Shown here: positions 52,736-61,613 of the stretch, in pieces
How the letters are laid out: each line of letters opens with the position of its first letter
Position numbering within the stretch: the stretch's first letter is position 1
From: Bog-756 sp963813525
GTDB taxonomy: Bacteria; Actinomycetota; Acidimicrobiia; Acidimicrobiales; RAAP-2
NCBI GenBank assembly: GCA_963813525.1
Contig: CAWEZI010000005.1
Location: 372,001 to 436,000 of the forward strand
DNA: 64,000 bases
Direction of reading: 5' to 3'
Translations under genes and position numbers: made by a program
Notes under the pieces: generated by a model
What the model was told of the DNA's origin: nothing
The model's database searches: none
Seen by the model: the letters and a program-made list of their open reading frames with translations, nothing else

Positions 52736-53763
52736 CAGCCGATCCGCTCCTCGATCAGGTCGAGGACCGGGTTGTCGTCGATGGGAAGTAGAACGGGCAG
52801 TCCTGCGTGGCTGCGGAGATAACCGAGGCGGGTCATGATCGCCGCGCTCCGCACCATGGCCAATGTCTCGTACCACTCGAGATGGCCGACTTCCCGCCCG
52901 CTGGCCGTCTCGAAGACACGGACGGTCTCCTCCCTATCGGGAAATCCGGCCAGGCGTTCACCGAAGAGACGGTGCATGGTGATGTCGAGACTGGTGAACC
53001 AGGCCAGGTCGTGCTCGGGGGCGCCGATTGAGGTCATGTCCCAGTCGAGCACCGCCCGGGGAGCCAGATCGTCGCCGAAGATCATGTTTTCGAAGCGCAC
53101 GTCGCCCCACAGCAGAGCCGGGGGCGGCTCCTCGGTTGGGAGGTGGCGTGCACACCACGCCAGCCCGTCGACCAGGCTGGCCACCGGGTGGCCACCGCTC
53201 GACCAGAGCAGGTAGTCCTCCCAGAAGGCGAGCTCGGCCGGGTTGTTGCGGCGGGGCACGCCGGTCACCGTGCTCACCCCGGCCCGATGGACGGTGGCCA
53301 GCGTGGTCACGAAATTGCGGTAGAGGCGGTCGCGTTCGCTTTCACTGCGGCCGCGCAACCAGTCGTCGCGGTGGGCCAGTGGTCCGATGATGTGGCCCTC
53401 GACCAGGGGCATGACGATGAAGGGCGCGCCCAGCCAGCGGAGGTCGGTCTCCAGAACGGGGTCGGCCACCGGCACCCCGACTGCGGTCGCTGCCGTCTGC
53501 GCCTGCCACTGAGCGGCCAGGTCGTAGTGCCGGAAGGTCCCGGCTTGGGCCGGCGCCATGCGGATGACGAACGACTCCCGACGACCGGATGAGGCCCACG
53601 CCGCCTCGACCACGAGGGTCTCGCTCGAGTAGCCGCCGGACGGTCGGCGCAGTTCGGACAGCGTGATGTCGGAACCAGTGGTGTCAGGTGCACCTCGGCG
53701 ATCGGCCAGCCACCGGGTAAATCCCTCGGCCAGAGCCCCGTCCTCTTTGTGCCCGGTGGTCAT
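52735..53763 (-). CDS. APH-fold phosphotransferase
   Basis: This 342-residue kinase-like protein of the aminoglycoside phosphotransferase (ACAD10-like) fold has a nucleotide loop around SGGYSSETLVVE. The catalytic loop reads WGDVRFENMI, where the common motif is HGDxxxxN; the catalytic Asp and metal Asn are present and His is Trp. The metal-binding LDWDMTSIG follows. Such proteins phosphorylate hydroxyacyl or other small hydroxyl compounds in catabolic clusters and are not drug-resistance genes by default. It is divergent from the secreted repeat protein and coupled to the acyl-CoA synthetase. ATG 53763 has a weak ribosome binding site. Confidence 0.84.
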   Translation of the reverse strand: MTTGHKEDGALAEGFTRWLADRRGAPDTTGSDITLSELRRPSGGYSSETLVVEAAWASSGRRESFVIRMAPAQAGTFRHYDLAAQWQAQTAATAVGVPVADPVLETDLRWLGAPFIVMPLVEGHIIGPLAHRDDWLRGRSESERDRLYRNFVTTLATVHRAGVSTVTGVPRRNNPAELAFWEDYLLWSSGGHPVASLVDGLAWCARHLPTEEPPPALLWGDVRFENMIFGDDLAPRAVLDWDMTSIGAPEHDLAWFTSLDITMHRLFGERLAGFPDREETVRVFETASGREVGHLEWYETLAMVRSAAIMTRLGYLRSHAGLPVLLPIDDNPVLDLIEERIG

Positions 53764-53974
53764 CTGCTGGCGTGCCTGTTCCTTTTGATCATCGGTCGAT
53801 GGGTGGGCACCGTGGTCGAAAATGCCGGTGCGGTCAGCGACCGCACCACGGTACTGCTCGCACGCCTGTGGGCACCGCTGCCAGGCGTGACCGGGCACCT
53901 GCTCAGACAGGCCGGCTGGCTGAGGCCGGTGCTGGCCTGCTCAAGGCGGCCACTCGGCGTGACGATGACTCCGT

Positions 53975-56011
53975 ATGCGACGGAGCTCCCTATGCCGGCT
54001 GGCCGCTGCCCTTGTCGCCGTCACGGTCGCCCTGGTGGTGGTGGTGGCCGACGTCAGCGTCGACAGTGCCAAGGCTGCCACCCCAACCGGCTGGCACATC
54101 GTCAACGGCGCCCCGGTCGATCAACAGAACAGCAGTCTCCTCCTGGGCTCGACCTGTGCCAATGCCTGGAATTGCTGGATCGTGGGCATGAGCTTCGTCA
54201 GCATCAACAACGGCAACCCCACCGACCTCTTCGAGCACTGGAACGGATCGGCATGGGCCGCTGCCACCACCGGCAATCCTCCCGGGCAGATCCTGTCCGG
54301 GCTGTTCTCCGTGGCCTGTGCCACCTCCTCGGACTGCTGGGCGGTCGGCGCCCAGAAGTCCGAAAAAGGAACAGCCCCGGTCCCCCTGGTCGAGCACTGG
54401 AACGCCACCACCTGGACGTCGGTGGCCGCCCCCTCCACCAGCGGATACCTGACCTCGGTCACCTGCGTCTCCTCGACCGATTGCTGGGCGGCGGGGACCG
54501 CGGTGACCGACGACGGCCAGAGCGATCCTCTGCACGGCATGCTCGACCACTGGAACGGATCGACCTGGACCACCGTGCCTACCCAACCGTCGGGGCAGGA
54601 GCGCGATCAGTTCAACGCCGTCGACTGCACCAGCGCGTCCAACTGCTGGGCGGTCGGATTCGCCGGACCCAACGGTCTGGCCAACAACTTTCTCCCCAAC
54701 ATCATGCCCCAGGTGTCGGGGGCCAATGCTTTCATCGAACACTGGAACGGCACGTCCTGGACGGTCACCTCGGCCCCCGGTGCGGCCAGCCCGCTCGGGA
54801 CGTACCTCAACAGCGTGACCTGCGCCACACCCACCCGATGCTGGGCCGTCGGTGCCGACATGGGGGCTGACGGCAACCCCTCCTCCACGCTGATCGACGC
54901 CTGGAACGGCAGCAGCTGGACGACGGTGGCCAGTCCCGACCCTTCGTCGGGCGGGAGCCTGTTGACCGCCGTCACCTGTATCGACGCCTCGAACTGCTGG
55001 GCCTCGGGGGCCGTCGGCCTGGGCGGCGGAGGCGGGGGAGGCAACACACCCAATCCGATGATCGCCGTCTGGGACGGCTCGACCTGGTCGGTCGATCCCA
55101 GCCCCAGTGCCGCCGCCTTCGGCTACCTCAACGACGTGTCGTGCTCCGGCGGGAGTGGATGCTTCGCCGTCGGTTTTGCCGCCACCGACACCGGCAAAGC
55201 CACCCAGATCAATCCCCTGACCGAACAGATGGTGCGTCCTCCTTCGACCAACCAGGGACTTCTCCTGTCCGGATCCGACGGAGGAGTCTTCACCTTCGGC
55301 ACCGCCGGATTCCGGGGATCGATGGGCGGCGCTCACCTGAGCGCACCGGTGGTGGGGGTGGCCTCGACCCCGGACGGCGGTGGTTACTGGCTGGTGGGCG
55401 CCGACGGCGGTGTGTTCGCCTTCGGTGACGCCCACTTCTACGGTTCCATGGGCGGGGCCCACCTGAGCGCGCCGGTGGTGGGGATGGCCTCGACCCCGGG
55501 CGGCGGCGGTTACTGGTTGGTGGGCGCCGACGGTGGCGTGTTCGCCTTCGGTGACGCCCACTTCTACGGCTCCATGGGCGGGACCCACCTCAACGCCCCC
55601 ATCGTCTCGGTGGCCTCGACCCCGGACGGCGGCGGTTACTGGTTGGTGGGCGCCGACGGTGGCGTGTTCGCCTTCGGCGACGCCCGCTTTGCCGGATCCC
55701 TGGGTGCCATTCATCTCCGCGCCCCCGTCGCGTCCATGGCCGCCACCCCCGACGGCGGTGGTTATTGGTTGGTGGGCTCCGACGGTGGCGTGTTCGCCTT
55801 CGGTGATGCCGGTTACGACGGGTCGGTCCCGGGTCAGGGCGTGGTCCCTGCCGCCCCGGTGGTCGGCGTAGCCGCCACCCCTGACGGCGGTGGTTACTGG
55901 TTGGTGGGCTCGGACGGTGGCGTCTACGCCTACGGCGATGCCCGTTTCATGGGATCGCTGGTCGGTCTCCAGCTGGCTGCACCTGTCACCGGCGTGAGCC
56001 CGGCTGCTTAG
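53975..56011 (+). CDS. secreted protein with Cys-paired and propeller-like repeats
   Basis: This 678-residue protein has a signal peptide (about residues 1-35) and seven repeats of roughly 50-60 residues, most beginning with a Cys-x5-6-Cys-Trp-x-x-Gly core (SCANAWNCWIVG, CATSSDCWAVG, CVSSTDCWAAG, CTSASNCWAVG and others; the last reads CFAVG). Five or six 42-residue repeats with GGGYWLVGADGGVFAFGDAHFYGS follow. Both repeat types are likely blades of beta-propellers; in the first the Cys pairs may form disulfides outside the cell. No catalytic motif is seen. Acidimicrobiia carry many such proteins, probably for surface or extracellular binding. Confidence 0.85.
   Translation: MRRSSLCRLAAALVAVTVALVVVVADVSVDSAKAATPTGWHIVNGAPVDQQNSSLLLGSTCANAWNCWIVGMSFVSINNGNPTDLFEHWNGSAWAAATTGNPPGQILSGLFSVACATSSDCWAVGAQKSEKGTAPVPLVEHWNATTWTSVAAPSTSGYLTSVTCVSSTDCWAAGTAVTDDGQSDPLHGMLDHWNGSTWTTVPTQPSGQERDQFNAVDCTSASNCWAVGFAGPNGLANNFLPNIMPQVSGANAFIEHWNGTSWTVTSAPGAASPLGTYLNSVTCATPTRCWAVGADMGADGNPSSTLIDAWNGSSWTTVASPDPSSGGSLLTAVTCIDASNCWASGAVGLGGGGGGGNTPNPMIAVWDGSTWSVDPSPSAAAFGYLNDVSCSGGSGCFAVGFAATDTGKATQINPLTEQMVRPPSTNQGLLLSGSDGGVFTFGTAGFRGSMGGAHLSAPVVGVASTPDGGGYWLVGADGGVFAFGDAHFYGSMGGAHLSAPVVGMASTPGGGGYWLVGADGGVFAFGDAHFYGSMGGTHLNAPIVSVASTPDGGGYWLVGADGGVFAFGDARFAGSLGAIHLRAPVASMAATPDGGGYWLVGSDGGVFAFGDAGYDGSVPGQGVVPAAPVVGVAATPDGGGYWLVGSDGGVYAYGDARFMGSLVGLQLAAPVTGVSPAA
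55322..55699 (+). repeat. three 126-bp tandem DNA repeats inside the secreted repeat gene
   Basis: Units begin at 55322, 55448 and 55574, exactly 126 bases apart (42 codons), and are nearly identical at DNA level, with synonymous and a few amino-acid changes. The following units to 55980 are more diverged. High DNA identity indicates recent unit duplication, so copy number may vary between strains. Confidence 0.9.
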
Positions 56012-56058
56012 GGCCGCTCGGTCAACGGGTCACCGGGTCACCGGGCCGCTTCACCGGG

Positions 56059-57069
56059 TCACGGGGTCATGACGTCGCGGATGGCGGCGGCGATGGAAGC
56101 GGAGGACGGCATGACGGCCGCCTCCAGCACGGGAGCGGATCCGATGGGAGCGAAGGCGGCACCAATCCGTCGCACCGGCGCGTCGAGCTGGCCGAACAAT
56201 TCCTCGGCGATGGTGCTGGCCACTTCGGCGCCGAAGCCGCCGAACCGGGTGGCGTGATGGGCGACGACCGCCCGGCGGGTACGGGCCACAGATCCGAGCA
56301 GCGTGGCCACGTCCAGCGGAACCAGGGACCGCAGGTCCACCACCTCGACCTCGATGCCTTCTTGGGCCACGGCCTCGGCCGCGGCCAGCGCGTCGCGCAC
56401 GGTACGCCCGTAGGTGACCACGGTGACATCGTCGCCCACCCGTTTTATGTCGGCGGAGCCGATGGGGGTGCGCACGTCCCCTTCCGGAACAGGACCGGTC
56501 GTCCCGTACAGAGCCACGTTCTCGATCACCACGCAGGGGTCGTCATCGAAGATGCAGGAGCTGAGGAGTCCCTTGGCGTCGGCCGGGGTGGACGGGACGA
56601 CCACCTTGAGCCCGGGGATGTGGGTGAGCCAGCTCTCCAGCGTCTGGGAGTGGGTGGCCCCCGAGCCGATCCCTCCGAACACCGCCGTTCTCACCGTCAG
56701 GGGTACCGACAGCCGTCCACCCGACATGAACCGGGCCTTGGCGGCGTGGTTGACCAGCTGGTCGAGGGCGATGCTGATGAAGTCCATGATCATGACCTCG
56801 GCCACCGGCCGCATCCCGGCCATGGCCGCCCCGATGGCCGCCCCCACGATGGCGGCCTCGGAAATCGGGGTGTCCCGCACCCGATCGGTGCCGTAGGCGG
56901 AGGACAGTCCCCGGGTCACCTGGGAGATGCCCCCTCCCGGATCAGCCAGGTCCTCGCCGATGAGGAAGACCGAGGGGTCTCCGGCCAGGGCCAGGCCGAG
57001 GGCGGCGTTGAGGGCGTCGCGCATGCTGACGGTGGTCATGGCTTCGGAGCCGGCGACATCGTCGGGCAT
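56059..57069 (-). CDS. 2-oxoacid/acetoin dehydrogenase E1 beta-like subunit
   Basis: This 336-residue transketolase-like beta subunit has the N-terminal pyrimidine domain with GEDLADPGGGISQVTRGL, EAAIVGAAIGAAMAG and FISIALDQLVNHAAK, and the C-terminal domain with EVVDLRSLVPLD and the HHATRFGGFGAEVA segment. Length matches AcoB and PDH E1 beta proteins. It is two bases from the E1 alpha gene and is the last member of the lipoyl-Rieske operon. With E1 alpha it should bind thiamine diphosphate and decarboxylate or cleave a 2-oxo or acyloin substrate, then acylate a lipoyl carrier. Confidence 0.9.
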   Translation of the reverse strand: MPDDVAGSEAMTTVSMRDALNAALGLALAGDPSVFLIGEDLADPGGGISQVTRGLSSAYGTDRVRDTPISEAAIVGAAIGAAMAGMRPVAEVMIMDFISIALDQLVNHAAKARFMSGGRLSVPLTVRTAVFGGIGSGATHSQTLESWLTHIPGLKVVVPSTPADAKGLLSSCIFDDDPCVVIENVALYGTTGPVPEGDVRTPIGSADIKRVGDDVTVVTYGRTVRDALAAAEAVAQEGIEVEVVDLRSLVPLDVATLLGSVARTRRAVVAHHATRFGGFGAEVASTIAEELFGQLDAPVRRIGAAFAPIGSAPVLEAAVMPSSASIAAAIRDVMTP

Positions 57070-57071
57070 CG

Positions 57072-58061
57072 CTACCCTCCCCCGGGGGCATAGATGTCGA
57101 CGAAGGCCTGGTCGGGAGCAGGGGGTTCGGCGGCCAGGGCGGCGGAGAAGGCCTCCTCGACCGCGCTTCGAGCCTGGTCGTCGATCCTTCCCGCGGTCTC
57201 CTCGTCGAGCACGCCGTCGGTCAGGAGGCGGAGACGGTAGCGGGCCACCGGCTCGTCCCGTCGGGCTTGTTCGAGCTCGGCTGCCGGTATGTAGCGCATG
57301 GGGTCGCCGAAATAGTGGCCCCACAGACGGAACGTCATGCATTCGAGGAGGGTTGGGCCACCACCCTGGCGGGCCCGGTCGACGGCGGAGGCAAGGGCGG
57401 GAAAGACGGCGTCGGGGTCGTTCCCGCCCACCTTGGTGCCGGGTATCCCGTAACCCCGGGCCCGGTCGGCCACGTCTTCGACCGGTTGGGCCTCGGCTGT
57501 CGGGGTCATTTCGGCGTAGCGGTTGTTCTGGCAGAGGAAGACGATGGGCAGGTCCCACAGAGCGGCCAGGTTGACGGCTTCGTGGAAGGAGCCGGTGCCG
57601 GTGGCCCCGTCGCCGAAGCTGGCCACCGTCACCTGATCGGACCCCCTCATCCTGGCGGCCAGGGCCACACCGACGGCAATGGGCACCCCCGACCCGACGA
57701 TTCCGGTGGACAGCACCAGCCCCGAAGTGGGGTGGGCGATGTGCATGGCACCGCCCTTACCGCCGTTGACGCCGGCGCCGCGGGTGAGGATTTCGGCCAC
57801 CAGCGGATCGAGCGGCACGCCCTTGGCGATCTGATCGTGCAGGCCGCGATAGGTGCTGACCAGCGCATCCTCGGGGCGGAGAACGGCACCGAGGGCTGCG
57901 GCGATCGCTTCCTGACCGGTGGCAGGCCAGTAGGTGCAGGCGAACTCACCGGCGCTCAGGCCGCGGCGCAGGCGGTCGTCGCAAGCCCGGACCAGCGCCA
58001 TCAGCTCGTACATCCGGCGTCTTTCGGCCGGCGAGGGCCCGCCTGTCGACATGTCGCTCAC
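57072..58061 (-). CDS. 2-oxoacid/acetoin dehydrogenase E1 alpha-like subunit
   Basis: This 329-residue subunit has the thiamine diphosphate motif from GDG (about 150-152) to NN (about 180), with FHEAVNLAALWDLPIVFL between, and HIAHPTSG before it. GTG 58061 is chosen for its GGGAGAG upstream; ATG 58052 is close and possible. Length and motifs match AcoA-like E1 alpha. The gene follows the flavoprotein stop by 28 bases and precedes E1 beta, so both subunits are made together. Confidence 0.9.
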   Translation of the reverse strand: MSDMSTGGPSPAERRRMYELMALVRACDDRLRRGLSAGEFACTYWPATGQEAIAAALGAVLRPEDALVSTYRGLHDQIAKGVPLDPLVAEILTRGAGVNGGKGGAMHIAHPTSGLVLSTGIVGSGVPIAVGVALAARMRGSDQVTVASFGDGATGTGSFHEAVNLAALWDLPIVFLCQNNRYAEMTPTAEAQPVEDVADRARGYGIPGTKVGGNDPDAVFPALASAVDRARQGGGPTLLECMTFRLWGHYFGDPMRYIPAAELEQARRDEPVARYRLRLLTDGVLDEETAGRIDDQARSAVEEAFSAALAAEPPAPDQAFVDIYAPGGG

Positions 58062-58089
58062 CGGTGCTCTCCCGACGGCGGTAGGAGGT

Positions 58090-59760
58090 TCACGACTGTG
58101 ACTGGGCATAGGCGGCGGCGTGCTGGCCGGCCAGTCGTCCCCACACCAGGGCCATGCCGATCGAGGTGCCTCCCCCGTAGTAAGCGGGACCGGCCGGACT
58201 GGCGATCACGTTGCCGGCGCCGTACAGACCGGGGATGGGGCGGTCGTGCACATGGAGCACCCGTCCGTCACCGTCCACCCGCGGCCCGCCTTTGGTGCCC
58301 ACCGTGCCGATGTGGATGGGGAGGGCGTAGAACGGACCCTGTTCGACGGTGCCCAGGTTCGGGTGGGGTGCGGTCGGATCACCGTGGAAACGGTCGTAGG
58401 CGCTCGAGCCCCGCCCGAAGTCGCCGTCGCAGCCCTCCCTTACGGAGTGGTTCCATCGTGCCACCGTCGCCGTCAGGCCGACCGGATCGATCCCCACCTG
58501 TTGGGCCAGTCCCTCGAGGTCGGCCCCGACCGGGAGCCACGCGGGATCGGGGGCGCCGGGCCGCACCGTGGCCAGCGGGTACCGCGACCGGTACTGGCTG
58601 TCCACCACAACCCAGCAGGGGAGGTGGCGTGGCGCGTACTGGTTGGCATCGAAGGAGAAGAAGGCCTTGACCATGTCGTTGTAGTTGGCCGCTTCGTTGA
58701 CGAAGCGCTGACCGAAGCGGTCGACCAGTATCGAGTGGGGAGCGGTGCGTTCGACGCCGACGAAGCGGGCCAGCGGCCGGCCCTCGTAGGTGTCGTCGGG
58801 GATCGAGGAGGCCGGGTACCACCAGGCTTCGGTCATGTTGGCCAGATCGGCGCCCACGTCCATGGCCATCAGCAGCCCGTCGCCCTCGTTGGCCGGCGGG
58901 CTGTGGGGATGGGTCAGCGGACCGGGGAGGAAGCGTGAGCGGAGAGTGGCGTTCCACTCGTATCCGCCGCTGGCCAGTACGACGGCGGTGGTAGGGACCT
59001 CGGACCGGCGGCCCTGGCTCTCGACCACCAGTCCTTTGACCCGGTCGCCGTCCATGCTGATCTCGGCCGCCCGCGTCTCCAGCATCGGCGCCATCCCCCG
59101 GGCCAGACAGGCCTCGAGCAGGCCACCGATGAGAGCCTGGCCGCAGGCCACCCGGTGGTCGGCCACCCTCTGCTGCACGGCGGCGGCGTCGAATCTTTCC
59201 GGCGTGAAGGTCGGTCGCCACTCGACCGTGGCCTCCTGCAAGGTGATGGGCAGGCCCAGCACGGGCGCCGGCCGGAGGTGCCCGGCCCACTTTCCCAGCC
59301 GGCCGGTGTCGTAGAGGTCGGGCTCGAGCATGCGGCCGGAGGACTTGGCCCCCTCCATTTCGGGGTGGTAGTCCGGCCACGACATGGCGTGCAGCCGCAC
59401 CGGGGTGTCCTTCTCCAATGCGGCCACGATGCCCGGCCCGAGGTCGACGTAGCGCTCTAGTAACTCGAGGGGTGTGCGCCCCGCCGTCATCCGACCCATG
59501 TAGGCCATCGCCTCCTGGCGGGAGTCGTCGACCCCGAAGGGGCCCATCAGGTGGTTCTGGGGCATCCATATCCCCCCACCCGAAACGGCCGTGGTGCCTC
59601 CGACCGACGAGGTGCGCTCGACCACGGCCACCCGGGCCCCCTGGTCGTGGGCGGCGATGGCTGCGGCCAACGCCGCCGCCCCGGTGCCGACGACCACCAC
59701 GTCGGCCTGGGAGGGGAGCGGCGAGAGAGGCGAGGGGAAGGCCATCGAGTGATCGCTCAC
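58090..59760 (-). CDS. FAD-dependent dehydrogenase of the 3-ketosteroid dehydrogenase type
   Basis: This 556-residue flavoprotein of the FAD_binding_2/fumarate reductase family has the dinucleotide motif GTGAAA (25-30), the covalent-free FAD loop VGGTTAVSGGGIWMPQ, the substrate segment around AWWYPASSIPDD, and the C-terminal GNVIASPAGPAYYGGGTSIG that binds FAD. Members dehydrogenate steroid ring A or related unsaturated ketones, passing electrons to a quinone or similar acceptor. Start GTG 59760; its start lies 4 bases after the Rieske stop. Ring dehydrogenation of a steroid- or terpenoid-like substrate is the best guess. Confidence 0.85.
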   Translation of the reverse strand: MSDHSMAFPSPLSPLPSQADVVVVGTGAAALAAAIAAHDQGARVAVVERTSSVGGTTAVSGGGIWMPQNHLMGPFGVDDSRQEAMAYMGRMTAGRTPLELLERYVDLGPGIVAALEKDTPVRLHAMSWPDYHPEMEGAKSSGRMLEPDLYDTGRLGKWAGHLRPAPVLGLPITLQEATVEWRPTFTPERFDAAAVQQRVADHRVACGQALIGGLLEACLARGMAPMLETRAAEISMDGDRVKGLVVESQGRRSEVPTTAVVLASGGYEWNATLRSRFLPGPLTHPHSPPANEGDGLLMAMDVGADLANMTEAWWYPASSIPDDTYEGRPLARFVGVERTAPHSILVDRFGQRFVNEAANYNDMVKAFFSFDANQYAPRHLPCWVVVDSQYRSRYPLATVRPGAPDPAWLPVGADLEGLAQQVGIDPVGLTATVARWNHSVREGCDGDFGRGSSAYDRFHGDPTAPHPNLGTVEQGPFYALPIHIGTVGTKGGPRVDGDGRVLHVHDRPIPGLYGAGNVIASPAGPAYYGGGTSIGMALVWGRLAGQHAAAYAQSQS

Positions 59761-59764
59761 CGCT

Positions 59765-61144
59765 CTAGGAGGCCAGGTAGCGGTCGAGCTGGCGGTGCAT
59801 GTTGACGATGCCGGCTTCGTAGGTGTGGGACAGGCGCAGCCCGTCGAACCCCTGACTGTGGATGCCGCGTTGCTGGCGCCCGATGTTGGAGAAGTCCTGC
59901 AGGGGGATGCGGGGCCAGTGGTCGGCGTCGTCCGGCGCGAACGGACCCTGGCGCACGGCCCTCGGTATCTCGTCGCCGGCGGCGGGGATGGTCAGCGACC
60001 ACAACTCGAACAGGCACGACTCCGGGTCGGTTCCGTTCGGCCGCACCCGGTAGACCAGGGCGTTGCCGTACTGGGGGAGGATGAAGTAGTTGGGGAACAT
60101 GAAGAACATGCCTCCCCACCGGGCCAGGGCGGCGGGGTCCGGGGGAGGGAGCGGGATCCCGGCGCCGGCCGCGTAGGCATAGAGGGCCTTGACCATCTCG
60201 GCGCCGAAAGTGCTGTCCTCGGGGATGGGGCGGTGTCGCATGGCTTCGATGACGTGGACCTCGCGGTCGAGGGTCATGGCCTCGAGCCCACTGTTCAAGA
60301 GATGGACTGATTCGATGATGGCGTCCATCTCGCTGACACCGACCTGGGCTCCCTTTTTGGCCTGGGCGTTGGGGCGGAGCTGGAAACTGGAGTGCCCGTG
60401 GGGATGGACGCTGTAGACCAGGCTGTCGGGGTCGTACTGCTCGGGGTGACCGAGGGTCAGCTGGGGGTGGGTCTGGGGAACGTGGTAGCCCTCCAAGAAG
60501 GCCTCCTGGGCCAGCTTCCAGTTGGCCGGCAGGACGGCTGCCTTCCACCAGTCGACCCGCATGTCCGCCACCCCGAGGGGATCCAGCAGGCCGGGTAGGG
60601 GATCGAGGGCCTCGAGCAGAGGTGGTGCCGCGGGATCGAGGTTGATCCAGGCACAGGCCGCCCAGATCTCGACGCGGGCCTCCCGCAGGCACAGCTGTTC
60701 GGGGGTGAGGAGGGCCGGGTCGAAGGTGTGGGCCCCGTAGACGAAGGTGTTCTCCCCCTCCAGGTTCCACGACCATCCGTGGAAGGGGCAGACGATCCGA
60801 CCGCGGTCGAAGGTCCCGGCTCCCGTGGCCAGCTGGGTGGCCCGGTGGCGGCAGGCGTTGAGATAGGCCTTCACCTGGTCCCCGTCGACCCGCACCAGCA
60901 GGACGGACTGGTCGGCCACGGAGTACTCGACGTAGTCGCCGGGCGCCGGGATCTCCTCCAGTCGGCAGGCCATCTGCCAGGCGCGGGGCCACAACCGTTG
61001 GTTCTCGAGGGCGGCGAAGGCCGGGTCGTAGTAGCGCTCGGCGGCGACGAAATCGGGGCGGTCCATGGCGTGGGGAACGCTCCGGCACCCGCCGGCCGCC
61101 GGTTCGGCTGTGGTTGCCGCCGGGTGGAGATCGATGTCAGTCAC
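59765..61144 (-). CDS. Rieske non-heme iron oxygenase alpha subunit
   Basis: This 459-residue enzyme has an N-terminal Rieske domain with Cys98-x-His100 and Cys119-x2-His122, then the catalytic domain with His221 and His226 in EGYHVPQTHPQ for the mononuclear iron. These match aromatic-ring-hydroxylating dioxygenases and KshA-like steroid hydroxylases. Start GTG 61144 overlaps the end of the NTF2-like gene by eight bases. A reductase and ferredoxin are not in the operon, so they must be elsewhere. The context suggests ring hydroxylation. Confidence 0.9.
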   Translation of the reverse strand: MTDIDLHPAATTAEPAAGGCRSVPHAMDRPDFVAAERYYDPAFAALENQRLWPRAWQMACRLEEIPAPGDYVEYSVADQSVLLVRVDGDQVKAYLNACRHRATQLATGAGTFDRGRIVCPFHGWSWNLEGENTFVYGAHTFDPALLTPEQLCLREARVEIWAACAWINLDPAAPPLLEALDPLPGLLDPLGVADMRVDWWKAAVLPANWKLAQEAFLEGYHVPQTHPQLTLGHPEQYDPDSLVYSVHPHGHSSFQLRPNAQAKKGAQVGVSEMDAIIESVHLLNSGLEAMTLDREVHVIEAMRHRPIPEDSTFGAEMVKALYAYAAGAGIPLPPPDPAALARWGGMFFMFPNYFILPQYGNALVYRVRPNGTDPESCLFELWSLTIPAAGDEIPRAVRQGPFAPDDADHWPRIPLQDFSNIGRQQRGIHSQGFDGLRLSHTYEAGIVNMHRQLDRYLAS

Positions 61145-61541
61145 CGTCGGATCCGTTCGTCGCCGACAGGATGGTGATCTTGCGCTCGGTGAAGCGCCAT
61201 CGCCGGTCGTCCCGCACCAGCTGGTCGTAGTAACGGCCGGCGGCGATGACGGCCATCCCGTCGGCTGCGGGCCGGACGAAAACGTAGTTGGTGCTGGCCG
61301 AGGCGGATGAGCCGTAGACCTCGACGAGGGTTCCGGAAATCATGTGGATCCCTCGGCTCTCGGCCGGTTGCACCGACCGCATGTAGGTCACGATGCCGGG
61401 CCGGCCGGTCGTGACCTGTCCCATCAACTCCAGTCGGGCATCCTCGGTGAAGAGCTCGCCCCACTCGTCGAACCGGCCGTCGTCACAGAGCTGGCCGTAC
61501 TCGGCGAGGGTCCGCCTGATCTGGTCCTCGTCGTCGTTCAC
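61137..61541 (-). CDS. NTF2-like/SnoaL protein, likely oxygenase small subunit
   Basis: This 134-residue NTF2-like cone-fold protein has QLCDDGRFDEWGELFTEDARLELMG as helix 1 to strand 1 and FVRPAADG and WRFTERKI as later strands. Length and position before a Rieske alpha subunit match beta subunits of ring-hydroxylating dioxygenases, though SnoaL-like isomerases share the fold. GTG 61541 is chosen because GGGGAGGA precedes it by a few bases. Its stop overlaps the Rieske start by eight bases. Confidence 0.82.
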   Translation of the reverse strand: MNDDEDQIRRTLAEYGQLCDDGRFDEWGELFTEDARLELMGQVTTGRPGIVTYMRSVQPAESRGIHMISGTLVEVYGSSASASTNYVFVRPAADGMAVIAAGRYYDQLVRDDRRWRFTERKITILSATNGSDGD

Positions 61542-61613
61542 CGGTCCTCCCCTTGGCGTCATGATATGTCCCGCCTCCGCCGCGCTGCTGAGGATGAGGA
61601 CACTCGATGGCGG

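Noticed and set aside
56012..56085. GGGTCACC-like short repeats between the secreted repeat gene and E1 beta
   Set aside because: Units are short and irregular, and part of them codes for the end of E1 beta. No structure beyond low complexity.
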